In this document: piece after piece, positions 1-12,700 of the stretch | How positions within the stretch are numbered: the stretch's first letter is position 1 | How the letters are laid out: every line of letters starts with the position of its first letter | Assembly (NCBI RefSeq): GCF_002028425.1 | Contig: NZ_CP020043.1 | Coordinates: forward strand, 248,001-312,000 | Origin: Streptomyces katrae | GTDB taxonomy: Bacteria > Actinomycetota > Actinomycetes > Streptomycetales > Streptomycetaceae | Reading direction: 5' to 3' | Length of the DNA: 64,000 bases | Translations under genes and position numbers: made by a program | Notes under the pieces: model-generated | What the model was told of the DNA's origin: nothing | Database searches by the model: none | What the model saw: the letters and a program-made list of their open reading frames with translations, nothing else

Positions 1-3000
1 TCCGCGACGGCCGGACCCTCGTCCCCCGCCTGGCCCGGGCCACGCCCGCCCCGGCCCAGGGGCCCGCGTTCGGGGACGGCACCGTCCTGATCACCGGCGG
101 CACGGGCGGCCTCGGCGCCCTGTTCGCCCGCCACCTGGTCACCCAGCACGGCGTCCGCGACCTCCTGCTGACCAGCCGACGCGGCGAGAACGCCCCCGGC
201 GCCACCGAACTCGCCACGGATCTGGAAGAGTTGGGGGCACGCGTCCGCATCGCCGCCTGCGACGCCGCCGACCGCGAAGCACTCGCCGCGCTCCTGGACA
301 CCCTCGACCGGCCCCTGACCGCCGTCCTGCACTCCGCCGGTGTGCTGGACGACGGGGTGGTGTCCTCCCTGACCCCGGAACGCGTCTCCGACGTGCTGCG
401 CCCCAAGGCGGACGCGGCACGCCACCTGCACGAGCTGACCCGGGACGCGGGCGCGGACCTCGCCGCGTTCGTCGTCTTCTCCTCTGCCGCCGGCCTGTTC
501 GGCGGCGCCGGGCAGGCCGGCTACGCGGCCGCGAACAGCTACCTCGACGCCCTCATAGCCGAACGCCGGGCCGCCGGCCTGCCCGGCCTGTCGCTGGCCT
601 GGGGCCTGTGGGCCGGGGTCGGAGGCATGGGCGACACCCTCTCCGCAGAGGACGTCGAGCGCGTCGGCCGCTCCGGCGTCCGCCCGCTGACCGTCGACCA
701 GGGCCTGGCCCTCTTCGACGCCGCCCTCGGCACCGGAGAACCCCTCCTCGTCCCCGTCCCCCTCGACCTGCGCACCCTGCGCCGCCAGAGCCGGATCCCG
801 GTCCTGCTGCGCGGGCTGGTGCCCGCGCCGCGCCGCCGGACCGCCGCCGTCGGCTCCGGTGCCACCGCCCAGGGCGGGTCGGCCTGGGCGGACCGGCTGG
901 CCGGCCTGGCGGTCGCCGAGCAGCGGGCGCTCCTGTTCGACCTGGTCAGTGCGCAGGCCGCGGCGGTGCTGGGGCACAGCGATCCGTCCGTCGTGGAGCC
1001 CGAGCGGGCCTTCCGCGAGCTGGGCTTCGACTCCCTCACCGCCGTCGAGTTCCGCAACGCGCTGATCGCGCAGACCGGGATCCGGCTCTCGGCCACCCTG
1101 GTCTTCGACCACCCCAATCCGGCCGCCCTGGCCGAGTTCCTGCGGACCGAGCTGGTCGGCGAGGACACCGACGCCCGGTCCGCCGCCCCGGTGGCGGTCG
1201 GCGACGACGAGCCGATCGCGATCGTCGGCATGAGCTGCCGCTACCCGGGCGGCGTCGAAACCCCCGAGGACCTGTGGCGGCTGGTCGCCGACGGCCGGGA
1301 CGGCATCACCGCCTTCCCCGACAACCGCGGCTGGGACCTCGACCACCTCTTCGACCCGGACCCGGACCACCCGGGCACCTCGTACGCGGACCAGGGCGGG
1401 TTCCTGCACGGCGCGGCGGAGTTCGACGCCGGCTTCTTCGGCGTCTCCCCGCGCGAGGCCCTTGCGATGGACCCGCAGCAGCGGCTGCTGCTGGAGACGG
1501 CCTGGGAGGCCTTCGAGGACGCGGGCATCGACCCGGAGCGCGCCCGGGGCACGCGGACCGGCGTCTTCACCGGCCTGATGTACCACGACTACCTCGCCCG
1601 GCTCTCGGCGATTCCGGACGGGCTGGAGGGCTTCCGCGGCACGGCGGGGGCGGGCAGCGTGGCCTCGGGACGCGTCTCGTACACGCTGGGCCTGGAGGGC
1701 CCGGCGGTGACGGTCGACACGGCCTGCTCCTCCTCCCTCGTCGCCCTGCACCTGGCGGTGCAGGCCCTGCGGCGTGGTGAGTGCACGATGGCCCTCGCGG
1801 GCGGCGTGGCCGTCATGTCGACCCCGGAGACCTTCGTCGACTTCAGCCGTCAGCGCGGGCTCGCGGCCGACGGCCGCTGCAAGTCCTTCGCAGAGGGCGC
1901 CGACGGCACCGGCTGGGGCGAGGGCGTCGGCATGCTGCTCGTGGAACGGCTCTCGGACGCCGTGGCCAACGGACACCCCGTACTGGCCGTCGTCCGCGGC
2001 TCCGCCGTCAACCAGGACGGCGCCAGCAACGGCCTCACCGCCCCCAACGGCCCCTCCCAGCAGCGCGTCATCCGCCAAGCCCTCGACAGCGCCGGACTCA
2101 CCACCGCCGACGTCGACGCCGTCGAAGCCCACGGCACGGGAACCAAGCTCGGCGACCCCATCGAAGCCCAGGCCCTCCTCGCCACCTACGGGCAGGAGCG
2201 AGCGGACGGCGAACCGCTGTGGCTGGGCTCCATCAAGTCCAACATCGGGCACACCCAGGCCGCCGCCGGCGCGGCGGGGGTCATCAAGATGGTGCAGGCG
2301 ATGCGCAACGGCGTGCTGCCGCCCACCCTGCACGTGGACGCCCCGTCGAGCCACATCGACTGGTCGGCCGGAGCCGTCGAGCTCCTTACCGAGGCCCGGC
2401 CGTGGCCGGAGACGGGGCGGCCGCGCCGCGCGGGCGTGTCCTCGTTCGGCATCAGCGGCACCAACGCCCACGTGATCCTGGAGGCCGCCCCGGAGCAGGC
2501 CCCCGGGCGGGGCGGCGAGCCGGTGTCCGGTCCGGTGCCGGTGGCGCTGTCGGCCCGTTCACCGGAGGCCCTGCGGGCACAGGCCGCCCGGCTGGCCGAC
2601 CACCTGGAACAGCGGCCCGAGCTGGACGTGGCCGATGTGGCGTACTCCCTCACGGGGCGGTCCGAGATGGAACACCGCGCCGTGGTCGTGGGCCGGGACC
2701 GCGACACGCTGGTGCGGGGCCTGACGGCCCTGGCCTCCGGCGAGCCGGACCCGTCGGTGGTCACCGGCCAGGCGACGGGACGCGGGCGGCTGGCGGTGCT
2801 CTTCACGGGCCAGGGCAGCCAGCGGATCGGCATGGGCCGCGAGCTGTACGAGACGTACCCGGTGTTCGCGGCCGCCTTCGACGCGGTGTGCGCGGAACTC
2901 GGGGACGGCCTCAAGGAGATCGTCTTCGGCGAGGACACCGAAGCCCTGGACCGCACCGGAACCACCCAGCCCGCCCTCTTCGCCATCGAGGTCGCCCTCT

Positions 3001-6000
3001 ACCGACTCGTCGAATCCTGGGGCATCGCCCCGCGGTTCGTCGGCGGCCACTCGGTCGGCGAGATCGCCGCCGCACACGTCGCCGGAGTGCTGTCCCTGCA
3101 CGACGCGGCCGCATTGGTCAGCGCACGCGGGCGGCTCATGGAAGCCCTGCCCGAGGGCGGGGTCATGGTCTCCGTCCGGGCGGGCGAGGAACAGGTCGCC
3201 CCGCTGCTGGTCCCCGGCGCGGCCATCGCCGCCGTCAACGGCCCCGAGGCCGTCGTCATCTCCGGCGCGCGGGAAGCCGTCGAGGAAGTCGTCGCGCTGC
3301 TCACCCCCCTGGGCGTCAAGTCCAAGGCCCTGCGCGTCAGCCACGCCTTCCACTCCCCCCTCATGGACCCGATGCTGGAGGAGTTCCGGAACGCCATCTC
3401 CGGCCTGGACTTCCACCAGCCGAACATCCCCTTCGTCTCCGCCCTCACCGGCAGCCTCGTCACCGACGAGATCGCCCACCCCGACTACTGGGTCAGCCAC
3501 GTCCGCGAAGCCGTCCGCTTCCACGACGCCATCCACACCCTCGAAACCGAAGGCGCCACCACCATCCTGGAACTGGGCCCCGACGCCGTACTCACCGCCA
3601 TGGCCCGCCCCTGCCTCACCGACGAGAACACCGCACTCGCCCCCACGCTCCGCCGGGGCCGCGACGAGGCCGACTCCGCGGTCACCGCGCTCGCCCACCT
3701 CCTCACCGCAGGCGGCCTCGCCGACCGCACCGCCTTCTTCACCGGCACGGACGTCACCCGCGTCGGCCTCCCCGCCTACGCCTTCCAGCACGAGACCTTC
3801 TGGATCCACGACACGGCCCCGGCCACCGCCGACGCCGGGCACGCCGGGCTCGACGCGGCGGACCACCCGCTGCTCGGGGCGGCGGTCACGCTGCCCGAGT
3901 CCGAGGAGTTCCTGCTCACCGCCCGGCTGTCCCTGCGCACCCACCGCTGGCTGGACGACCACCGGGTCATGGGGCAGGCCGTCGTACCGGGCGCCGCGCT
4001 GGTGGAGCTGGCCGTGCGGGCCGGTGACGAGGCCGGCTGCAACACGCTGGACGAACTGACCCTGGAGGCCCCGCTGGTGCTGCCCGAGGACGGCGGGGTC
4101 CAGGTCCGGGTGCTGGTCGGCGGGCCCGACGCGGAGGAGCGGCGGTCCGTACGGGTCTACTCCCGGGCCGAGGACGCCCCTGCGGGGGAGCCCTGGACCC
4201 GGCACGCCGACGGGACGCTGTCGTTCGCCGACCGCGCCCCCGAGGCCGGTCCGGCCGAGTGGCCGCCGGCCGGGGCCGTGCCCCTGGACGCGGAGGGTCT
4301 GTACGCCGCGATGTCCGAGGTAGGCCTCGACTACGGGCCGGTGTTCCAGGGGCTGAAGGCTGCCTGGAAGCTCGGCGAGGACGTCTACGCCGACATCGCC
4401 CTCCCCGAGGACGCCACCGCCGACGCGGGCCGCTACGGCATCCACCCCGCCCTCCTCGACGCCGCCCTGCACGGCATCGGCCTGGGCCCGTTCCTCTCCG
4501 ACTCCGACGGCAGCGGGGCGCGGCTGCCCTTCGTCTGGACCGGGGTGTCGCTGTTCGCGGCCGGGGCCTCTGCCGTGCGGGTGCGGATCGCGCCCGCCGG
4601 GGCGGACTCCGTGGCGCTGACCCTCACCGACCCGGCCGGGGCACCCGTCGCGGCCGTCGCATCCCTCGCCCTGCGCGCCGTGTCGGCCGAGCAGTTCGGT
4701 GACGCAGCGCTGCGGGACGCGCTGTTCCGCCTGGAGTGGGCGGAGGCCTCCTCTGCGGAGGCCGCCGAGTCGGTCCTCGACTGGGCGGTGGTCGACGCCG
4801 AAGGGTCGCCCGCCGCGCGGGGGCTGGAGCGTGCGGGCGTTCCGTTCGCCGCGTACCCGGACCTGGCCGGGCTGCGGGCGGCCGTGGACGGGGGCCGGAC
4901 GGTGCCGGACCTGGTGGTGCTGCCCGCGCCGGGGACGGTGGCCGGGGCGCTGGCGGTGCTCCAGTCCTGGCTGACGGACGAGCGGTACACCGCGTCCCGT
5001 CTGGTGTTCACCGCCACCGGGCCGGCCCCGGACACGGCGGCTGTGTGGGGGCTGGTGCGTTCCGCGCAGGCCGAGAACCCCGGCAGGTTCGTGCTCGTGG
5101 AGGCCGCGGACGTGGACTCGGGCTGGAACCTGCTGCCGCGGGCCCTCGGCACGGACGAGGCCCAGTTCGCCCTGCGGGACGGCCTGGTGCTCGTGCCGCG
5201 CCTGGCCCGGGCCGCCGCTACCCCAGTCGAGGGTCCGGTGTTCGGGGACGGCACGGTCCTGATCACCGGCGGCACGGGCGGCCTGGGCGCGCTGTTCGCC
5301 CGCCACCTGGTCACCGAGCACGGCGTCCGCGACCTGCTGCTGACCAGCCGACGCGGCGAGAACGCCCCCGGCGCCACCGAACTCGCCACCGAACTCCAAC
5401 AGCTGGGGGCACGGGTACGGATCGCCGCCTGCGACGCCGCCGACCGCGAGGCACTCGCCGCCCTCCTGGACTCCCTCGACCGGCCCCTGACCGCCGTCCT
5501 GCACTCCGCCGGTGTGCTGGACGACGGGGTGATCGGGGCGCTGACCCCCGAGCGGGTGGCCGAGGTCATGCGGCCCAAGGCGGATGCGGTGGTCAATCTG
5601 CACGAGCTGACCCGGGACGCAGGCTCGGACCTGTCGGCGTTCGTGGTCTTCTCCTCCGTCGCCGGGGTCTTCGGCAGTGCCGGCCAGGGTGCTTACGCGG
5701 CCGCCAACAGCTACCTCGACGCCCTCATGGCCGAACGCCGGGCCGCAGGCCTGCCCGGCCTGTCGCTCGCCTGGGGCCTGTGGGCCGGAGTCGGCGGCAT
5801 GGGCGACACCCTCTCCGCAGAAGACATCGAACGCATCGGCCGCTCCGGCGTCCGCCCGCTGACCGTCGACCAGGGCCTGGCCCTCTTCGACGCCGCCCTC
5901 GGCACCGGAGAACCCCTCCTCGTCCCCGTCCCCCTCGACCTGCGCACCCTGCGCACCCGCGACCAGACCCCCGGCCTCCTGCGGGCCCTGACCGCCGGAC

Positions 6001-6602
6001 CGGCCCGGCGGGCCGTCGCCCGGGCGGCGGAGCCCAGCGGGGCCGCGGCCACCGGGCCGTCGCTGCGCGACCGGCTGCTGGCGCTGCCCGCCGAGGAGCG
6101 GGACGCCGTCCTGCTGGACCTCGTGTGCGGTCAGGTGGCGCTGGTCCTCGGGCATGCGCGGGCCTCGGCGGTGGACGGCGAACGGCAGTTCCGCGAGCTG
6201 GGCTTCGACTCCCTCACCGCGCTCGAACTGCGCAACGGGCTGGGCCCGGTGACGGGTCTCGCCCTGCCCGCGACGGTGGTGTTCGACTACCCGACGCCGG
6301 CCGCGCTCGCCGGGTACCTGCGGGCCGAGCTGGTCGACGCGTACGCGGAGCACGCCTTCGCCGAACGGCTGGATTCCCTGGAGCCCGTCCTCGCCTCCCT
6401 CGCGCAGGACGACGTGCTGCGCGGGAAGGCGGAGGCCCGGCTGCGCGCCCTCCTGGAGCGGCTCGGCGCCTCCGGCGCGGCGGCGTCCCAGCCCGTGGAC
6501 GCCGCGAGCGGCGCTCGTGCCGCGTCCGAGGAGCGTGAGATCGAATCGGCCACCACCGACGAACTCTTCGACCTGATCGACAAGGAATTCGGATCCCTGT
6601 AG
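1..6602 (+). CDS. modular type I polyketide synthase, partial (5' end outside window)
   Basis: The reading frame is already open at base 3, so the start codon lies upstream. In order it holds the end of one module, KR (about 84-640) and ACP (about 920-1150, serine in [10 protein letters not shown]), then a complete module: KS 1209-2484 (Cys in VDTACSSSL, His in VEAHGTGT and [11 protein letters not shown]), AT 2790-3650 (GHSVGE and HAFH, malonyl-CoA signature), DH 3845-4690 (HxxxGxxxxP in [11 protein letters not shown]; Asp in LLDAALHG), KR 5235-5830 (GGTGGLG; LDD motif of B-type; YAAAN) and ACP 6130-6330. The module should add a malonyl unit and leave an E-configured alkene. The C-terminus, ending [14 protein letters not shown], resembles a docking tail matching the N-terminal coiled coil of the next protein. 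The domain calls are very secure; the stereochemical reading is family knowledge. Confidence 0.96.
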   Translation, partial: RDGRTLVPRLARATPAPAQGPAFGDGTVLITGGTGGLGALFARHLVTQHGVRDLLLTSRRGENAPGATELATDLEELGARVRIAACDAADREALAALLDTLDRPLTAVLHSAGVLDDGVVSSLTPERVSDVLRPKADAARHLHELTRDAGADLAAFVVFSSAAGLFGGAGQAGYAAANSYLDALIAERRAAGLPGLSLAWGLWAGVGGMGDTLSAEDVERVGRSGVRPLTVDQGLALFDAALGTGEPLLVPVPLDLRTLRRQSRIPVLLRGLVPAPRRRTAAVGSGATAQGGSAWADRLAGLAVAEQRALLFDLVSAQAAAVLGHSDPSVVEPERAFRELGFDSLTAVEFRNALIAQTGIRLSATLVFDHPNPAALAEFLRTELVGEDTDARSAAPVAVGDDEPIAIVGMSCRYPGGVETPEDLWRLVADGRDGITAFPDNRGWDLDHLFDPDPDHPGTSYADQGGFLHGAAEFDAGFFGVSPREALAMDPQQRLLLETAWEAFEDAGIDPERARGTRTGVFTGLMYHDYLARLSAIPDGLEGFRGTAGAGSVASGRVSYTLGLEGPAVTVDTACSSSLVALHLAVQALRRGECTMALAGGVAVMSTPETFVDFSRQRGLAADGRCKSFAEGADGTGWGEGVGMLLVERLSDAVANGHPVLAVVRGSAVNQDGASNGLTAPNGPSQQRVIRQALDSAGLTTADVDAVEAHGTGTKLGDPIEAQALLATYGQERADGEPLWLGSIKSNIGHTQAAAGAAGVIKMVQAMRNGVLPPTLHVDAPSSHIDWSAGAVELLTEARPWPETGRPRRAGVSSFGISGTNAHVILEAAPEQAPGRGGEPVSGPVPVALSARSPEALRAQAARLADHLEQRPELDVADVAYSLTGRSEMEHRAVVVGRDRDTLVRGLTALASGEPDPSVVTGQATGRGRLAVLFTGQGSQRIGMGRELYETYPVFAAAFDAVCAELGDGLKEIVFGEDTEALDRTGTTQPALFAIEVALYRLVESWGIAPRFVGGHSVGEIAAAHVAGVLSLHDAAALVSARGRLMEALPEGGVMVSVRAGEEQVAPLLVPGAAIAAVNGPEAVVISGAREAVEEVVALLTPLGVKSKALRVSHAFHSPLMDPMLEEFRNAISGLDFHQPNIPFVSALTGSLVTDEIAHPDYWVSHVREAVRFHDAIHTLETEGATTILELGPDAVLTAMARPCLTDENTALAPTLRRGRDEADSAVTALAHLLTAGGLADRTAFFTGTDVTRVGLPAYAFQHETFWIHDTAPATADAGHAGLDAADHPLLGAAVTLPESEEFLLTARLSLRTHRWLDDHRVMGQAVVPGAALVELAVRAGDEAGCNTLDELTLEAPLVLPEDGGVQVRVLVGGPDAEERRSVRVYSRAEDAPAGEPWTRHADGTLSFADRAPEAGPAEWPPAGAVPLDAEGLYAAMSEVGLDYGPVFQGLKAAWKLGEDVYADIALPEDATADAGRYGIHPALLDAALHGIGLGPFLSDSDGSGARLPFVWTGVSLFAAGASAVRVRIAPAGADSVALTLTDPAGAPVAAVASLALRAVSAEQFGDAALRDALFRLEWAEASSAEAAESVLDWAVVDAEGSPAARGLERAGVPFAAYPDLAGLRAAVDGGRTVPDLVVLPAPGTVAGALAVLQSWLTDERYTASRLVFTATGPAPDTAAVWGLVRSAQAENPGRFVLVEAADVDSGWNLLPRALGTDEAQFALRDGLVLVPRLARAAATPVEGPVFGDGTVLITGGTGGLGALFARHLVTEHGVRDLLLTSRRGENAPGATELATELQQLGARVRIAACDAADREALAALLDSLDRPLTAVLHSAGVLDDGVIGALTPERVAEVMRPKADAVVNLHELTRDAGSDLSAFVVFSSVAGVFGSAGQGAYAAANSYLDALMAERRAAGLPGLSLAWGLWAGVGGMGDTLSAEDIERIGRSGVRPLTVDQGLALFDAALGTGEPLLVPVPLDLRTLRTRDQTPGLLRALTAGPARRAVARAAEPSGAAATGPSLRDRLLALPAEERDAVLLDLVCGQVALVLGHARASAVDGERQFRELGFDSLTALELRNGLGPVTGLALPATVVFDYPTPAALAGYLRAELVDAYAEHAFAERLDSLEPVLASLAQDDVLRGKAEARLRALLERLGASGAAASQPVDAASGARAASEEREIESATTDELFDLIDKEFGSL
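2940..3650 (+). repeat. near-identical AT segment shared with 13740-14450
   Basis: The nucleotide sequences of the two malonyl AT domains agree almost base for base over about 700 bp, including synonymous sites. Similar near-identity links 1-340 with 10815-11160 (KR), 1125-1305 with 11925-12105 (ACP-KS junction), and 9890-10250 with 15020-15370 (DH). This points to recent duplication or gene conversion among modules. Confidence 0.85.
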
Positions 6603-6727
6603 CCACCACCGTCCTCCCCGCCTCCTTCCCCCACATCCCGCCCACGTCCCGTCCCCCGTTCCTCCCCGCACCGATCCGAAGCTACGAAGCTCCGAAGCAC
6701 AGGAATTCCTTGAAAGGCGATACACCG

Positions 6728-9700
6728 ATGTCGGACGAAACGAAGCTCGTTGACTACCTGAAGCGGGTCACCGCCGACCTGCGTCAGACGACTCGACGGC
6801 TTCGCGAGGTGGAGGCGGAGGCCACCGAGCCGATCGCGATCGTCGGGATGAGCTGCCGCTACCCCGGTGGCGTGCGGACGCCGGAGGACCTGTGGGAGCT
6901 GGTGTCGGGCGGCCGGGACGGCATCTGCGTCTTCCCCTCCGACCGGGGCTGGGACGTGGAGGCCCTGTACGACGAGGACCCGGAGCGGCGGGGGACCTCG
7001 TACACCCGCGAAGGCGGTTTCCTCGACGCCGCCGGGGAGTTCGACGCGGGGTTCTTCGGGGTGTCGCCGCGCGAGGCGCAGGCGATGGACCCGCAGCACC
7101 GGTTGCTGCTGGAGACCTCGTGGGAGGCGTTCGAGCGGGCGGGCATCGACCCGCTGTCGGTGAAGGGGCAGCGGGTCGGGGTCTTCGCCGGGCTGATGTA
7201 CCACGACTACGGGACGAGCGTCGCCGAGGTGCCCGAGGAGCTGGAGGGCTACCTCGGCAACGGCAGCGCGGGCAGCATCGCCTCCGGCCGCATCTCGTAC
7301 ACGCTGGGCCTGGAGGGCCCGGCGGTGACCGTGGACACCGCCTGCTCCTCCTCCCTCGTCGCCCTGCACCTGGCCGTGCAGGCGCTGCGGCGCGGTGAGT
7401 GCACGATGGCCCTCGCGGGCGGGGTCACCGTCATGGCGACGCCCGCGACCTTCGTGGAGTTCAGCCGCCAGCGGGGCCTGTCGGCGGACGGCCGCTGCAA
7501 GTCCTTCGCCGACGGCGCCGACGGCACCGGCTGGGGCGAAGGCGTCGGCATGCTGCTCGTGGAACGGCTCTCGGACGCCGTGGCCAACGGACACCGCGTC
7601 CTGGCCGTCGTCCGCGGCAGCGCGGTCAACCAGGACGGCGCCAGCAACGGCCTGACCGCCCCCAACGGCCCCTCCCAGCAGCGCGTCATCCGCCAAGCCC
7701 TCGACAGCGCCGGGCTCACCACCGCCGACGTCGACGCCGTCGAAGCCCACGGCACGGGAACCAAGCTCGGCGACCCCATCGAAGCCCAGGCCCTCCTCGC
7801 CACCTACGGACAGGACCGGGCAGGCTCCGCCCCCCTGTGGCTGGGCTCGGTGAAGTCCAACATCGGGCACACGCAGGCCGCCGCCGGTGTCGCGGGCGTC
7901 ATCAAGATGGTGCAGGCCATGCGCCACGGCTCCCTCCCGCGCACCCTGCACGTCGACGCCCCGTCGAGCCACGTCGACTGGTCGGCCGGAGCCGTCGAGC
8001 TGCTGACCGAGGCCCGGCCCTGGCCCGAGACCGGCCGCGCGCGCCGCGCGGGCGTCTCCTCGTTCGGCATCAGCGGCACCAACGCGCACATCATCCTGGA
8101 GCAGGCCCCCGAGGCCGTCCCCGCCGACGCCGAGCCCGAGGGCGCGGAGCCGCAGCCGCAGGCCGCCGCCGTCACCCCACCCGCCACCCTCCCGTTCCTC
8201 GTCTCCGGCCGCACCCCCGAGGCCCTGCGGGCCCAGGCCGGGCGGCTGGCCGCGTTCCTGCGGGAGTCCCCCGAGGCGGCGGCCGCCGCCCCCGTCGACC
8301 TCGCCTACTCGCTGGCCGCATCCCGCTCCACCTGGGAGCACCGGGCCGCCGTCGTCGCCGACGACCGCGAGGAACTACTCGGCGCCCTCGACGCCCTCGC
8401 CGGCGGCGCCGGAGCCGCGCCCGGGCTGGTGCGGGGCACGGCCGGGAAGGGCCGCACGGCGTTCCTGTTCACCTTCCAGGGCAGCCAGCGCCCCGGCATG
8501 GGCCGTGAACTGTACGAGGCGTTCCCGGTGTTCGCCGCCGCCTTCGACGAGGTCTGCGCCGAACTCGACCGACACCTGGACCGGCCGATCCGCGAGATCG
8601 TGTTCGCCCCCGAGGGCACCCCCGAGTCCGCCCTCATCGACCGCACCCTGTACTCCTCGCCGGCCATCTTCGCCCTCGAAGTCGCCCTGTACCGGCTGCT
8701 GGAGCACTGGGGCATCCGCCCCGACCTGGTCTCGGGCGGCTCGATCGGCGACTCGGCCGCCATCCACGTCACCGGCGTGCTCTCGCTCGCCGACGCCGCG
8801 ACCCTGGTGACCGCCCGCAGCCGGCTGATGAACGAGCTGCCCGCGGGCGGCGGCATGGTCGCCGTCGAGGCTCCCGAGCAGGTGGTCCGCGAGGCCCTGG
8901 ACGAACTCGACGGGCGGGTGAGCATCGGCCTCGTCAACGGGCCGGAGGCGTTCGTGGTCTCGGGCGACGAGGACCTGATCGCCGGGCTCGGCGACCGCTG
9001 GAAGGCCGAGGGCTACCGCATCAAGCGGCTGACCGTCGGGCACGCCTTCCACTCCCCGCACATGGACCCGATGCTCGACGCCTTCCGGGAGGTCGCCCGT
9101 TCGCTCACCTTCCGGGCGCCGCGCATCCCGATGGTCGACGCACTGACCGGCGAGCTGATGGACGCCGACCGGATGTGCGACCCCGAGTACTGGGTGCGGC
9201 ACGTCCGCGAGGCCGTGCGGTTCGTCGACGCGGTGCGGACGCTGGAGTCGGAGGGGGTGACGACCTACCTGGAGGTCGGGCCGCTCGCCATGCAGAGCCT
9301 GATGGCCCGCGCCTGCCTGACCGCCGAGTCCGAGGCCGCGCTGGTGCCGTCGCTGCGCCGGGACCGGCCCGAGGTGTGGTCGCTGGTGCACGCCGTCGCC
9401 CAGCTGCACGTGCGGGGCGTACGGGTGGACTGGGAACGCTTCCACGCCGACACCCGCCCGGCGGTGACGGACCTGCCGACGTACGCCTTCCAGCGCGAGC
9501 GGTACTGGCTGAAGTCCGCCGGCACCCCGGGCGCGCTCGGCGCCGGTGCGGTCGCAGCCGAACTGGGGCTGAGCCTGGCCGGGCATCCGCTGCTCGGTAC
9601 CGCGATCTCCCTGGCCGACTCCGGGGGCTTCCTGTTCACCGCCCGGCTGTCACTGCGCTCGCACGGCTGGCTGGCGGACCACCGGGTGCTGGGCCGGGCG

Positions 9701-12700
9701 GTCGTTCCCGGCGCGGCGCTCGTGGAGCTGGCCGTGCGGGCCGGTGACGAGGCCGGCTGCGGCACCCTCGACGAACTGACCCTGGCCGCGCCCCTGGTGC
9801 TGCCCGAGGACGGCGGGGTCCAGCTGCGGCTCACGGTGGCGGAGCCGGACGGGCAGGGCCGGCGGGCACTGAGCCTGTACTCCCGCCCGGAGGACGCCCC
9901 CGAGGACACCCCGTGGACCCGGCACGCCTCCGGTTCGCTCTCCCCCGGCGGGTCCGCCCCCGGCGAAGGCCTGGCCGTGTGGCCGCCCGCCGGCGCCGAA
10001 CGGCTCGACACCGACGGCCTGTACGAGGCCCTGAGCACGGCCGGACTGGCCTACGGCCCGGTCTTCCAGGGGCTGAAGGCCGCCTGGAAACTCGGCGAGG
10101 AGATCTACGCCGAGATCGCCCTCCCCGAGGACGCCACCACCGACGCGGACCGCTACGGCATCCACCCCGCCCTCCTCGACGCCGCCCTGCACGGCATCGG
10201 CCTCGGCTCCTTCGTCACCGGCGACGGCGCAGCACGACTGCCGTTCAACTGGTCGGGGGTGTCCCTGCACGCGGCCGGGGCCTCTGCCCTGCGGGTCCGC
10301 ATCGCCCCCACCGGGACGGACTCGGTGGCACTCACCCTCGCCGACCAGACCGGGGCGCCCGTCGCCACCGTCGAATCCCTCGCCCTGCGTGCCGTCACCG
10401 CCGAGCAGCTGGAGGACGGCTCGCTGCGCGACGCCCTGTTCCGCCTGGAATGGGTCGAGCCCGTGCTCGGGGACGGTACCGGCGGGGAGTGGGCCTGGCT
10501 GGACGAGGAGGGCGACGGCGACGGCGTTCCCCCGTACCTGCTCACCCGCACCCCGGCAGGCGAGGTGCATTCCGCCGTCGCCGAGGCCCTGCGGCTGGTG
10601 CGGTCCTGGCTGGCCGAGGAGCGCTTCGCCGCCTCCCGGCTGGTGTTCACCGCCGAGCGGCAGGACCCGGCCACGGCCGCCGTGTGGGGACTGGTGCGTA
10701 CCGCGCAGACCGAGAACCCCGGCAGGTTCGCCCTGGTCGAGACCGCCGACATCGAAGCCACCTGGGAACAGATCTCCACCGCGCTCGCCGCCGGCGAGGA
10801 GCAGATCGCCCTGCGGGACGGCCGGACCCTCGTCCCCCGCCTGGCCCGGGCCACGCCCGCCCCGGCCGAGGGGCCGGCGTTCGGGGACGGCACCGTCCTG
10901 ATCACCGGCGGCACGGGCGGCCTCGGCGCCCTGTTCGCCCGCCACCTGGTCACCCAGCACGGCGTCCGCGACCTCCTGCTGACCAGCCGACGCGGCGAGA
11001 ACGCCCCCGGCGCCACCGAACTCGCCACGGATCTGGAAGAGTTGGGGGCACGCGTCCGCATCGCCGCCTGCGACGCCGCCGACCGCGAAGCACTCGCCGC
11101 GCTCCTGGACACCCTCGACCGGCCCCTGACCGCCGTCCTGCACTCCGCCGGTGTGCTGGACGACGGGGTGATCGGGGCGCTGACCCCCGAGCGCGTAACC
11201 GCCGTCCTGCGCCCCAAGGCGGACGCGGCCCACCACCTGCACGAGCTGACCCGGGATGCCGGGCTCTCCGCCTTCGTGGTCTTCTCCTCCGTCGCCGGAG
11301 TCTTCGGCGGTGCGGGACAGGCGGGCTACGCGGCCGCGAACAGCTACCTCGACGCCCTCATAGCCGAACGCCGGGCCGCCGGCCTGCCCGGCCTGTCGCT
11401 CGCCTGGGGCCTGTGGGCCGGGGTCGGCGGCATGGGCGACACCCTCTCCGACGAGGACGTCGAACGCATCGGCCGCTCCGGCATCCACGCCCTCACCATC
11501 GACCAGGGCCTGGCCCTCTTCGACGCCGCCCTCGGCACCGGAGAACCCCTCCTCGTCCCCGTCCCCCTCGACCTGCGCACCCTGCGCACCCGCGACCAGA
11601 CCCCCGGCCTCCTGCGGACCCTGGTCGGCACGACCCGGCGGCGCGGTACCGCCGCGGCGGCGGCCGACACCGGATCCTCACTGGCGAACCGCCTGGCGGT
11701 ACTGGGCCGGACCGAACAGCGGGCGCTCCTGCTGGACCTGGTGTGCACGCGGGCCGCCGCGGTCCTCGGGCACGTCGGCGGCGGTGCGGTGGACGCCGAG
11801 CGGGCCTTCCGCGAGCTGGGCTTCGACTCCCTCACGGCGGTCGAGTTCCGCAACCTGCTGATGGCCGAGACGGGTGTCCGGCTCTCCTCGACGGTGGTCT
11901 TCGACCACCCCAATCCGGCCGCCCTCGCCGAGTTCCTGCGGACCGAGCTGGTCGGCGAGGACACCGACGCCCGGTCCGCCGCCCCGGTGGCGGCCGGCGA
12001 CGACGAGCCGATCGCGATCGTCGGCATGAGCTGCCGCTACCCGGGCGGCGTCGAAACCCCCGAGGACCTGTGGCGGCTGGTCGCCGACGGCCGGGACGGC
12101 ATCACCGGCTTCCCGGAGAACCGCGGCTGGGACCTGGAGGCCATCTACCACCCCGACCCCGAGCACCGGGGGACCTCGTACACCCGCGAGGGCGGCTTCC
12201 TGCACGACGTGGCCGAGTTCGACGCGGAGTTCTTCGGGATCTCCCCGCGCGAAGCCCTCGCGATGGACCCGCAGCAGCGGCTGCTGCTCCAGGCCGCCTG
12301 GGAGGCCTTCGAGCGGGCCGGGATCGACCCCAAGGCGATGAAGGGCTCGCGTACGGGCGTCTTCGCCGGGCTGATGTACCGCGACTACCTGACGCGGCTC
12401 TCCTCGATCCCGCAGGAACTCGAAGGCTTCCGGGGCACCGCCAGCAGCGGCAGCGTCGCCTCCGGACGCGTCTCGTACCTGTTCGGGCTGGAGGGCCCGG
12501 CGGTGACCGTGGACACCGCCTGCTCCTCCTCCCTCGTCGCCCTGCACCTGGCCGTGCAGGCGCTGCGGCGCGGTGAGTGCACGATGGCCCTGGCGGGCGG
12601 GGTGACGGTGATGTCCTCGGCCGGCACCTTCGTGGAGTTCAGCCGTCAGCGCGGGCTCGCGGCCGACGGCCGCTGCAAGTCCTTCGCCGACGGCGCCGAC

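Noticed and set aside
2559-6725. Minus-strand frame of 1388 codons opposite the first PKS
   Set aside because: Same GC-skew artefact; no domain, no ribosome site, composition unlike real proteins.
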